64,000 nt of DNA. It comes from UBA932 sp031548545. GTDB taxonomy: Bacteria; Bacteroidota; Bacteroidia; Bacteroidales; UBA932. A model generated the notes under the pieces. It worked only from the letters and a program-made list of their open reading frames with translations. It was not told the origin of the DNA and searched no databases. The stretch lies in assembly GCA_031548545.1 (NCBI GenBank), contig JAVBQY010000001.1, positions 62,001-126,000 on the forward strand. The letters are read 5' to 3'. Positions within the stretch are counted from its first letter, which is position 1; each line of letters starts with the position of its first letter. Both the position numbers and the translations under genes were made by a program. Shown piece by piece: positions 33,452-41,008 of this stretch.

Positions 33452-35137
33452 TTAGTATGAAGTAAATCCTAATTTAGTCAAGCCGTCCTTTACCTCCTGC
33501 GATTGCATGAAGGTATTCCACAGCAATCCGGTACGGTGATTTTCAATCATCACCACAATAGGTCCCTGGTCAATGGCCAGGTAAGAGGAGGCAAACCAGG
33601 ACTGGGTGAGGTTGCTGGCATCCTTAAAGCCATAATCACCCCAAAGCTTATTTCCCAATTTGTAATAGAAGAAATGTAAAGCCCTCATAGATTCGGCCGT
33701 AGTATAAGGCATATTCGCCAGGGCGGCCGTAGGTGCAATGGTTCCTACATCATTGTTTGGCGAAGACGCCGTATAACCACCGGGAATATCACTGGCCGTA
33801 AGTCCCCAATAATCGGCACTATAACCCGCATATTTTTTCGGATTGGCGATGCAGTACGCATTATTAATCCTGGCATGGCTCACATTCTGGGTCCAGTAAT
33901 TGGCATACTGGTCCGCCAGGTTCCGCGGGTCAAGCCCAAGGAAAGAATAATGGGCAAAGAACATAGGGCCGCCGTAATCGCTCCCCAGGGGCAGGGTAAT
34001 ACCGTAAAATTTCTTACCGTTGCGCATATTACCGTTACGGGCCCAGCCTTCGTCATAAACCACTTTGGGGATTCCGTGGGTAGGCGATGCCGCCGCCAGT
34101 ACATATACGATCAGGCTCTCGTTCCAACCCGATATTTTCATATTCATGGCCCAGCCCTTATCGGGAGACCAGTGCCAGTACAACACATTCTGACCGCCAC
34201 GGCGATACCAGTCCCACTCTACATTTTCCCAAATGGTGGTAATATTGCTGCAAAGGCTTATTTCCTGCGGAGTGGTTCCGGCCTTGAAGTATTCACGTAC
34301 GGCAAGCAGCCCTTGTATCAGAAATGCGGTTTCCACCAGGTCGCCGCCATTATCATTGGCACTGAAAGCGATGGCTTTTCCGGTACTGCCATTGAGCCAG
34401 TGCGGGAAGGCGCCATGGAATTTTTCCGTCGAAGAGGCATTCAAAAAGTTTACGATCTTGGTAAAACGGTCAAGCCCTTCCTGCCGTGTAATAAAGCCAC
34501 GTTCTATCCCCACCAATATGGCCATCAGGCCGAAGCCGCTGCCGCCGGAGGTTACCGTATTGCCGGAGTTAAAACGTTCACGGGCCAGGCCGGAGGTGGG
34601 ATGCGCATAGTCCCAGAAGTATTTGAAAGTCTGTTCCTGTACCTTGGTCAGCAACGCCTCATCGCTAATACGCGGAAACTTATCCGTAGAATCAATGGAA
34701 GTAGAAAAATTAGTCTTGTAAGGATTGAGCACCCGGCCCCCCTTGGAGTTTTCTCCCTCCGGGATATTTATGGTATACTTGCCCATGGCTACAGGCAATG
34801 TAGTAGTCTCACACAAAATGGTTTTATAGTCCGAAAAACTATAGGTATAATCTAAAACGCCATTGGAAATAGTCATACATTCCTTGGTAAATACTTCCGG
34901 GTTGATTTCTTTGGCCAGAAGGATTTTGATCTGTACTTTTTGCTGGCAGGATACATCTACTACCGTAGCATTATAAGCAGCATAACTGCCATTGACCAGT
35001 ACACTGTCAACTTGTATTTTCACATTCGTAGGAACCGGTTCCGGCTTAGGGTCCGGATTATCAGCGCCTTTCTCGCAGGCCGTCATCATAACCGCCAGGC
35101 AGGCAATAATAAAAAAATATAATAGTTTCTTTTTCAT
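33452..35137 (-). CDS. GH144-like glucanase with N-terminal accessory domain, lipoprotein
   Basis: A 561-residue lipoprotein (MMTAC, Cys at about 21). Residues about 35-155 form a beta-rich N-terminal domain absent from the shorter paralogue. The (alpha/alpha)6 catalytic part begins near ISDEALLTKVQEQTFKYFWD and includes TSGLARERFNSGNTVTSGGS, FHGAFPHWLNGSTG and the acidic segment NDNGGDLVETAFLIQGLL. The shared segments show a clear paralogy with 29812-31158. It is probably the surface endo-acting beta-1,2-glucanase of the locus. A terminator-like hairpin ends just 5 bp upstream of the start codon. Confidence 0.88.
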   Translation of the reverse strand: MKKKLLYFFIIACLAVMMTACEKGADNPDPKPEPVPTNVKIQVDSVLVNGSYAAYNATVVDVSCQQKVQIKILLAKEINPEVFTKECMTISNGVLDYTYSFSDYKTILCETTTLPVAMGKYTINIPEGENSKGGRVLNPYKTNFSTSIDSTDKFPRISDEALLTKVQEQTFKYFWDYAHPTSGLARERFNSGNTVTSGGSGFGLMAILVGIERGFITRQEGLDRFTKIVNFLNASSTEKFHGAFPHWLNGSTGKAIAFSANDNGGDLVETAFLIQGLLAVREYFKAGTTPQEISLCSNITTIWENVEWDWYRRGGQNVLYWHWSPDKGWAMNMKISGWNESLIVYVLAAASPTHGIPKVVYDEGWARNGNMRNGKKFYGITLPLGSDYGGPMFFAHYSFLGLDPRNLADQYANYWTQNVSHARINNAYCIANPKKYAGYSADYWGLTASDIPGGYTASSPNNDVGTIAPTAALANMPYTTAESMRALHFFYYKLGNKLWGDYGFKDASNLTQSWFASSYLAIDQGPIVVMIENHRTGLLWNTFMQSQEVKDGLTKLGFTSY

Positions 35138-35141
35138 AATA

Positions 35142-35187
35142 AAAAAAAGAACCCCAAAAACTACCTTAAACTCATTTTTGGGGTTCG
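35142..35187 (-). terminator. Terminator/attenuator-like hairpin inside the polysaccharide utilization operon
   Basis: A perfect 12-bp inverted repeat (35150-35161 with 35176-35187, 14-nt loop) is followed on the minus strand by eight U residues (35149-35142), 5 bp before the start codon of the long GH144-like gene. It separates the binding and transport genes (susC, susD, LamG) from the enzyme genes and should lower enzyme expression. Confidence 0.8.
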
Positions 35188-35215
35188 GGTAAAGTTGTTT
35201 TACCTGTCTACAGGA

Positions 35216-36124
35216 TTAGTCAGCCACTTCAAATTCAGCATCGTACAGTGATTTAACCTCAGTATCGGTCAAAGCCTTGTTGTAGATACGCATTTCGTCC
35301 AATTGACCGTGGAAGGTATCCATCCAACCTTCAACAGAATAACCCAATACGTTATTAGCCCAGTAACCGATCACACCGATGTTGGAGTTGCCGACACGGG
35401 TATAAAGGTGCAGATCGCCCAGGGGAACCAAAGGATCAACGTCATTTACCTGCGGGATATTGGCTACCTGGCAAGCTTCATATTTCACCCCATTGATGAA
35501 ATAATCTTTGGTAGAGTTCGCATTGTCATAGCGTACCATGAAGTGGTACCAGCCACCGCCAACGGCCATAGGTGTTTTAGCAGCCGGATCCCACAAAATA
35601 CCGAATTCATTACGGTTACCAACCGTACGCAGTTGCACTGAGTCGGCAGGACCATCCTGGTAGATTTGCATACCGGCACCCCAATGGTCTGCAGGCTGAG
35701 AAGCCACGCCACCGGTAGTAACCACTTCACCACCGCTCAAAGAGAAGATGGCATCGGCGCCTACACGGGCGTTAAATTTCACCCAAAAGGCAACAGTGTA
35801 AGCTTTCACCTTGGCAATCGCATCTGTTGCACTATAGGGGAAAGTGATATAAGAAGCATCAGCACCCTGATACGCTTTACCACGTTTACCGGCAACATAA
35901 GTTACGGTACCAACGGCTGTACCGGTACGGCTGCCTTTGGTATCATTGGGCGTATCATTGAACGACCAGTAAGCGATCAGGTTGCCCGGAGCAATGTTGT
36001 CGGGGTCAAGCACAACAGGACCAGGGCCCGGATCATCTCCGCCGTTATCCTTGTTGCAGGAATACATACTTAAGCCTCCAACCAGCAGAGCTGCTACAAA
36101 AAGCCATTTAAAGTTCTTTTTCAT
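35216..36124 (-). CDS. LamG-domain surface lipoprotein (putative glycan-binding protein)
   Basis: A 302-residue lipoprotein (SMYSC, Cys at about 23) with an acidic/Pro-rich linker and one LamG-like (concanavalin fold) domain over about 48-300. Typical elements are NLIAYWSFNDTPNDTKGS, KAYTVAFWVKFNARVG and the closing QLDEMRIYNKALTDTEVKSL. Its place directly after susD is the usual place of the surface glycan-binding protein of a polysaccharide utilization locus, but no direct evidence of binding is visible. The gene is 34 bp after susD and is followed by the attenuator-like hairpin. Confidence 0.88.
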   Translation of the reverse strand: MKKNFKWLFVAALLVGGLSMYSCNKDNGGDDPGPGPVVLDPDNIAPGNLIAYWSFNDTPNDTKGSRTGTAVGTVTYVAGKRGKAYQGADASYITFPYSATDAIAKVKAYTVAFWVKFNARVGADAIFSLSGGEVVTTGGVASQPADHWGAGMQIYQDGPADSVQLRTVGNRNEFGILWDPAAKTPMAVGGGWYHFMVRYDNANSTKDYFINGVKYEACQVANIPQVNDVDPLVPLGDLHLYTRVGNSNIGVIGYWANNVLGYSVEGWMDTFHGQLDEMRIYNKALTDTEVKSLYDAEFEVAD

Positions 36125-36158
36125 AATAAGTTAATTTTAGGTTATAAATAGTTTAATA

Positions 36159-37640
36159 CTAATATCCGGAATTTTGGGTAAGACTGGGGTTCAAATCGCG
36201 TTGCCGTTGCGGAATGGGGAACAATGCATTCTTGGAGGTATAGCCCAAGGCTCCCAGGATGCTCTGGGCGCGGTTTGTACGGATCAGGTCATAGAAGCGG
36301 TTCTCTTCCAGGGCCAGCTCGGCGCGGCGCTCGTCATAAATATCCTGCAGGCTATAACCGCCCGGCGTAGAAAGGCCCACACGGGCGCGCACTTCATTCA
36401 TCGCCTGGTCCAGGGTCATGCTTACCGGTACGGCAGCGCCCTGGGCCAAAGCCTCGGCATGCATCAGCAGGACCTCGGCATAGCGCAATACGCGTACATT
36501 CTGGTTCATCCCGTAGCCATTATTGGACCATTTGTTATAGGCCGATGGGGTATATGTCTTCATATTATAATAAGGATTGGCGCAAGAGGTACAGATGCTG
36601 TCTCCCTCCGGAGTTACCGTACCGCGCACCATCACCGTAGCTTTGATACGTTCGCTTTCTCCACGGCCCGCCAGGAAGGCGCGCAAACCATCACTCGGAA
36701 CCTTGAAGCCCCAGCCCTGCATATTTTCGGGCTTATTGTTACGCGGCCCCTGGTAATAGGCATAGGGACACATCACATCATCGCGGTTGCCGTCTTGCAG
36801 GCCTACAGTAGAACTTTGAACTTCAAACAAAGACTCCGTACCGTTTTCGGCATCAATCCGGAACATCTTATAAAAATTGGTATAGAGTTCATGTTTCCTG
36901 GAGCTGATTACCTTATTGGTGTAAAAAGCTACCGAGTCCCATTTATTTTCATACATGAATACTTTGGCATGCATAGCCATAGCACTGGTCTTGAAAACCC
37001 GGCCTGCCCATTCCTTGGTATAACCATCCGGCAGATTATTCACGCCGGCCAGAAGGTCGTTATGGATAAAAGCGTAAACTTCCGCTGCAGAAGCCCGCGG
37101 CTGCCGGGCCAGTTCTTCAGAGGTCATCACCCGGTCAATGATAGGAACACCGCCAAATGCCCGGACCAGGCAGAAATAAGCGTATCCCCTGATAAAGCGG
37201 CTTTCGGCCATCATACCTTCATAGTCTTTGCGGTCTGCCTCCGTCTTGAGGATGCCCTTGAAACTGGGCAGGGTAAAGATGGCATTGTTAGCGGCGCTTA
37301 CCACCCGGAACAGCGCTTCCCAGTATGCATTAACATGGATATTTGAAGGACCGTACTTAAAGGTATTCAATTCTATCATACCGGCGCCGTCGGTTTCGGA
37401 ACTACCCTTATCCGCATCATCGCTGGTAATTTCCAGCATGCCGAGGTAAGCAAAACCATGGGTATCTCCATTACGTAAGGAGGCATAGGCATTACTTACC
37501 GGAGCAAACATATTTTCTTTCTTGGTGGTATCCAATCCGGTGGCCGGCATTTGCCCTTCCTGCGGGAAAGTCAGGTATTCCGTACAGCCGGTGGCCATTA
37601 CCATCAAAAGCAAGAGCGTATATATAACTGTGTTTTTCAT
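36159..37640 (-). CDS. SusD/RagB-family surface lipoprotein of the polysaccharide locus
   Basis: A 493-residue lipoprotein (VMATGC, Cys at about 19). Typical SusD features are the helical repeats with MMAESRFIRGYAYFCLVRAF and GGVPIIDRVMT, and the C-terminal DIYDERRAELALEENRFYDL with LIRTNR. It captures glycan fragments and forms the lid over SusC, encoded 19 bp upstream. The paired position and the downstream glycoside hydrolases define the locus as a polysaccharide utilization locus. Confidence 0.95.
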   Translation of the reverse strand: MKNTVIYTLLLLMVMATGCTEYLTFPQEGQMPATGLDTTKKENMFAPVSNAYASLRNGDTHGFAYLGMLEITSDDADKGSSETDGAGMIELNTFKYGPSNIHVNAYWEALFRVVSAANNAIFTLPSFKGILKTEADRKDYEGMMAESRFIRGYAYFCLVRAFGGVPIIDRVMTSEELARQPRASAAEVYAFIHNDLLAGVNNLPDGYTKEWAGRVFKTSAMAMHAKVFMYENKWDSVAFYTNKVISSRKHELYTNFYKMFRIDAENGTESLFEVQSSTVGLQDGNRDDVMCPYAYYQGPRNNKPENMQGWGFKVPSDGLRAFLAGRGESERIKATVMVRGTVTPEGDSICTSCANPYYNMKTYTPSAYNKWSNNGYGMNQNVRVLRYAEVLLMHAEALAQGAAVPVSMTLDQAMNEVRARVGLSTPGGYSLQDIYDERRAELALEENRFYDLIRTNRAQSILGALGYTSKNALFPIPQRQRDLNPSLTQNSGY

Positions 37641-37659
37641 ACGTGTCTAAAAAAAGAGG

Positions 37660-40600
37660 TTAAAATTTAATTCTGGCACCAATGCTGTAAATAGCCTGCA
37701 TAGGATACACGTTATTGTCAATACCCGTTTCATTGGGCGCTCCCGAAACTTCGGTAGTAAAGCCGTTATAACCAAACACGGTCAGCGGGCGTTGCGCCGA
37801 AGCATAGACCCGGATATCCGGCCATACGGAGCTGGCGGAACGGGGTATGGTATAACCGATCTGCACACTCTGGATACGGATATACGAACCGTCTTCCACA
37901 AAGAAAGAGTTAGGCTGTTGGGCCAGGGTTTTATTCATACCGGCAGCCGAAGGATAACTTGTGCTGGGGCTTTCTTTGGTCCAACGATTGTTGTAAAAAT
38001 CAACATCATAGTTACCTTCAGCAAATACGCCGCGAGACATACGCTTTTGGTTCAAGATTTTATTGCCTAACTGACCTTGCAGGGAAATGGAGAAATCCCA
38101 GTTTTTATAATTCAGGCCGAGATCAATACCGCCCATCAGGGTCGGCACCGGGCTACCCAGGTACACAACATCCTTGGCGTCAATTGTTCCGTCACCATTT
38201 ACATCGCGGAATTTAAAGTCACCCAGTTCACTGCCGGCAGGCGCATCCTTGAGTTCGCTCTTGGTCTGGTAAATACCAGCCACCTCATACCCGTAGAAAG
38301 ATCCGATAGGCTTGCCTTCTACAGCATATGTAGCCGTAGCGCCGTTAATCACCTTGCCGGGCACCCGTCCGTCCGGACGGTTCTGCACTTCGGTTACCCG
38401 ATTGTTCAGATAGGTCAGGTTGCCGCCGATGGTATAAGAGAAATCCGTTCCGATCTGGTCTTTCCATTCAATGGAAAATTCCACCCCCATATTGCGTACC
38501 GTACCGTTATTTCCCAGGAGTTCACCCACTCCACCGCCACTGGCAATAGGGGCGTTAAACACTACATTATTAGTAGTACGGTGAAAGAAGTCTACGGCGC
38601 CGGTTAAGCGGTGTTTCAGGAAGGCATAGTCCACGCCCACATCAAATTCATTCACCACTTCCCATTTCAGATAGTTCTGGTATACGGTCTGCGCACCAAC
38701 GCCATCAACCAGTACATCATTAAAAATACCGGAGCTGGATCGGCCGGGCTTGCCTACGATATAAGAAGAGTTGGCCGGAACATTATCATTCCCCAACATC
38801 CCCCAGCTCGTACGCAATTTGAGGTAGTCAACAACTTTCTGGCTGCTCATAAAATCCTCGGCGGTAATCACCCAGCCTAACCCCACAGAGGGGAAGTAAC
38901 CCCACTTGTCCTGGAATTTAGAACTGCCGTCCGCACGGAAAGTAAAGGTAGCCAGATAGCGGCTGTCAAAGTTATAAGTTCCACGGAAGAAATAAGACAT
39001 ACCGCGGTTTTTATCCCCACTGTCATTGGCATCGCGTCCGCTGGCCGAGCCGTTTTTAATATATTTCTCACTGTCATCGGTGCCGGGCACATTCAAGGCG
39101 CTGCCTTCCACCCAATAAATACCTTCTTCGCGCACAGACATACCGGCCATCAAACTATAGTTATGCTTACCGATGGCATCCGCAAAAACAAGCGTATTGT
39201 CAAACAACATTTTAGTCTGCGTGTTATTCTTCTTGGTCACCTTTGAGGTGGTACGGCCCTGAGAGCCCCCCACAAAATATTCCAAGGCATAGTCGCGGCT
39301 ATTGAAGAATGTCAGGTCCTGATTATACTGAGATTTAAAAGTCAGGCGGTTATCCAAAAATTTAATTTCCAGGAACGCCGTAGGTAAAATGTGGTAACCA
39401 TCTTCCCGGACATCGTAATAGTAAGCTGAGGCATATGGGTTTCCATAAGAATTACCCAGGCCAACCGACTGCGGCGAACCGAACTTCACAGGATAGGCCG
39501 CCTCATTGCTCTCGTCATATACATTATAAGTAGGCGGGTTCAAAAAAGCCTGGAAAAACGCGCCGTCGTTCGGCTTATCATGCACATAGCGCGACACCAG
39601 AAAAGAGGCGCCGACTTTTACATACTTGGACACCTGATACTCTCCACGGCCGCGGATATTGAAACGGCTGTAATCATTGCCCATATTCAAAATACCATCC
39701 TGGTACAGATAGTTCAAACCCACTGAATAATTAACCTTATCCGTAGCGCCTGATACGTCTACACTATGGCTGGTCATAATAGCATTGTGCAACATCTCTT
39801 TATACCAATTGGTATTGGCGCCTTTAAAGTCAGACACTTTTTTGGGTACATAGCCAATGGTATTGACGTTCGCTTCATTCATCAGGGTCACATACTGTTC
39901 CGTATTGGTCATCTGCATCAGGTTAACCGGCATCTGTATACCCACATAACCGTCATAAGTAACCCGGGCGTCGCCGCGCTTTCCGCTACGGGTAGTAATC
40001 AGAATGACCCCATTGGCCGCACGCACCCCGTAAATAGCAGAGGCAGAAGCATCTTTCAGAATACTCATGCTTTCAATGTCGCCATTGCCCAGGAAGTCAA
40101 TATTATCCACAAATACACCGTCTACTACATATAAAGGTTTGGCATAATCACCGATAGAACCTACGCCGCGAATACGTATAGCAGGTCCGGAACCCGGAGC
40201 GCCGTTATTGATTACCTGTACGCCGGCTACTTTACCCTGCAGGGCCTGCGCCGGATTAGCCGTAGCCTGCTTCTCAAACACATCGGCATTAACCAGGGCT
40301 ATGGGAGCCGTCAGGTCTTTGGCCTTCTGAGAACCGTAACCGACCATCACCACGGCCTCCAGTTCCTGACCGGAGATCATCGTAACATCAAGCTTGGCGC
40401 GACCGTTTACAGCCTCCTCCACATTATTAAAACCGATAAATGAGAAGACCAGCGTAGCATCAGGGTTGACCGTAATGGTATAATTACCGTCTAAGTCTGC
40501 TGAGGTCCCCACAGCGGTGCCCTTTACCATAACAGTGGCATTCGGCACGCTTTGCCCGGTCTCATCAATAATCTTACCGGATACGGTAATCTTGTTGCTT

Positions 40601-40692
40601 TGCGCATAGGCAAGGCTCCCCACAAAAAGCCATACGCCCAGTAAAAGGACGAACTTTTTGCTCCATTGTGTAATTAATTTGTTTATAATCAT
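37660..40692 (-). CDS. SusC-like TonB-dependent glycan transporter
   Basis: A 1010-residue outer-membrane transporter: signal peptide (about 1-30, ending SLAYAQ), CarboxypepD_reg-like domain (KITVSGKIIDETGQSVPNAT), TonB-plug domain (NADVFEKQATANPAQALQGK, SMSILKDASASAIYGVRAAN) and a 22-strand-type barrel ending in an aromatic residue (SIGARIKF). It lacks an STN domain, so control is by the divergent one-component regulator and not by a sigma/anti-sigma pair. I start at the ATG at 40692 (MIINKLITQW); the longer frame from 40800 lacks signal-peptide character. A weak AACCTTTG box at 40710-40717 could be its -7 element. Confidence 0.94.
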   Translation of the reverse strand: MIINKLITQWSKKFVLLLGVWLFVGSLAYAQSNKITVSGKIIDETGQSVPNATVMVKGTAVGTSADLDGNYTITVNPDATLVFSFIGFNNVEEAVNGRAKLDVTMISGQELEAVVMVGYGSQKAKDLTAPIALVNADVFEKQATANPAQALQGKVAGVQVINNGAPGSGPAIRIRGVGSIGDYAKPLYVVDGVFVDNIDFLGNGDIESMSILKDASASAIYGVRAANGVILITTRSGKRGDARVTYDGYVGIQMPVNLMQMTNTEQYVTLMNEANVNTIGYVPKKVSDFKGANTNWYKEMLHNAIMTSHSVDVSGATDKVNYSVGLNYLYQDGILNMGNDYSRFNIRGRGEYQVSKYVKVGASFLVSRYVHDKPNDGAFFQAFLNPPTYNVYDESNEAAYPVKFGSPQSVGLGNSYGNPYASAYYYDVREDGYHILPTAFLEIKFLDNRLTFKSQYNQDLTFFNSRDYALEYFVGGSQGRTTSKVTKKNNTQTKMLFDNTLVFADAIGKHNYSLMAGMSVREEGIYWVEGSALNVPGTDDSEKYIKNGSASGRDANDSGDKNRGMSYFFRGTYNFDSRYLATFTFRADGSSKFQDKWGYFPSVGLGWVITAEDFMSSQKVVDYLKLRTSWGMLGNDNVPANSSYIVGKPGRSSSGIFNDVLVDGVGAQTVYQNYLKWEVVNEFDVGVDYAFLKHRLTGAVDFFHRTTNNVVFNAPIASGGGVGELLGNNGTVRNMGVEFSIEWKDQIGTDFSYTIGGNLTYLNNRVTEVQNRPDGRVPGKVINGATATYAVEGKPIGSFYGYEVAGIYQTKSELKDAPAGSELGDFKFRDVNGDGTIDAKDVVYLGSPVPTLMGGIDLGLNYKNWDFSISLQGQLGNKILNQKRMSRGVFAEGNYDVDFYNNRWTKESPSTSYPSAAGMNKTLAQQPNSFFVEDGSYIRIQSVQIGYTIPRSASSVWPDIRVYASAQRPLTVFGYNGFTTEVSGAPNETGIDNNVYPMQAIYSIGARIKF

Positions 40693-40863
40693 TGCGTTAT
40701 TAATAAAAACAAAGGTTAGTTGACATTTATTTAGTATAGGATTAACACTTAATTCATACAAAAGTGGCAGAGATAATTTCGGATGCAAAATTTTGAACAT
40801 TCATATTATTACTTCATCGAAAATACATACCCCTATTTTACTACTTCATTTCACAATAAAAAA

Positions 40864-40935
40864 TTATAATTAATTATAAAACAACAACTTTATAAAATTG
40901 TTATACACTATTAATTGTAATAACTAAAAGGCAAC
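40864..40935. promoter_or_regulatory. AT-rich inverted repeats in the susC/regulator divergent region
   Basis: The 316-bp gap between susC and the regulator start holds a perfect 16-bp palindrome (40864-40879) and further imperfect repeats built on TTGTTAT and ATAAC, up to about 40925. These are candidate binding sites for the divergent regulator. The AT-rich base composition makes chance repeats likely, so the call is tentative. Confidence 0.35.
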
Positions 40936-40980
40936 TTTGCAAATATCTGGAATAATTTATGCGCTTTTTAATAAAAAAGC

Positions 40981-40988
40981 TATCTTTG
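40981..40988 (+). promoter_or_regulatory. -7 box of the one-component regulator gene
   Basis: TATCTTTG matches TAnnTTTG and sits 20 bp before the ATG at 41009. Its position excludes the in-frame ATG at 40937 as the translation start. Confidence 0.55.
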
Positions 40989-41008
40989 TAAAGCAGAAGA
41001 ACAATGAA

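Noticed and set aside
33875..34855. 326-codon open frame opposite the long GH144-like gene
   Set aside because: Fully within a recognisable enzyme gene on the other strand, with no domain of its own.
36174..37346. 390-codon open frame on the plus strand opposite the SusD gene
   Set aside because: It is fully antisense to a clear SusD coding sequence, and its protein has no recognisable domain or signal; it reflects codon bias.
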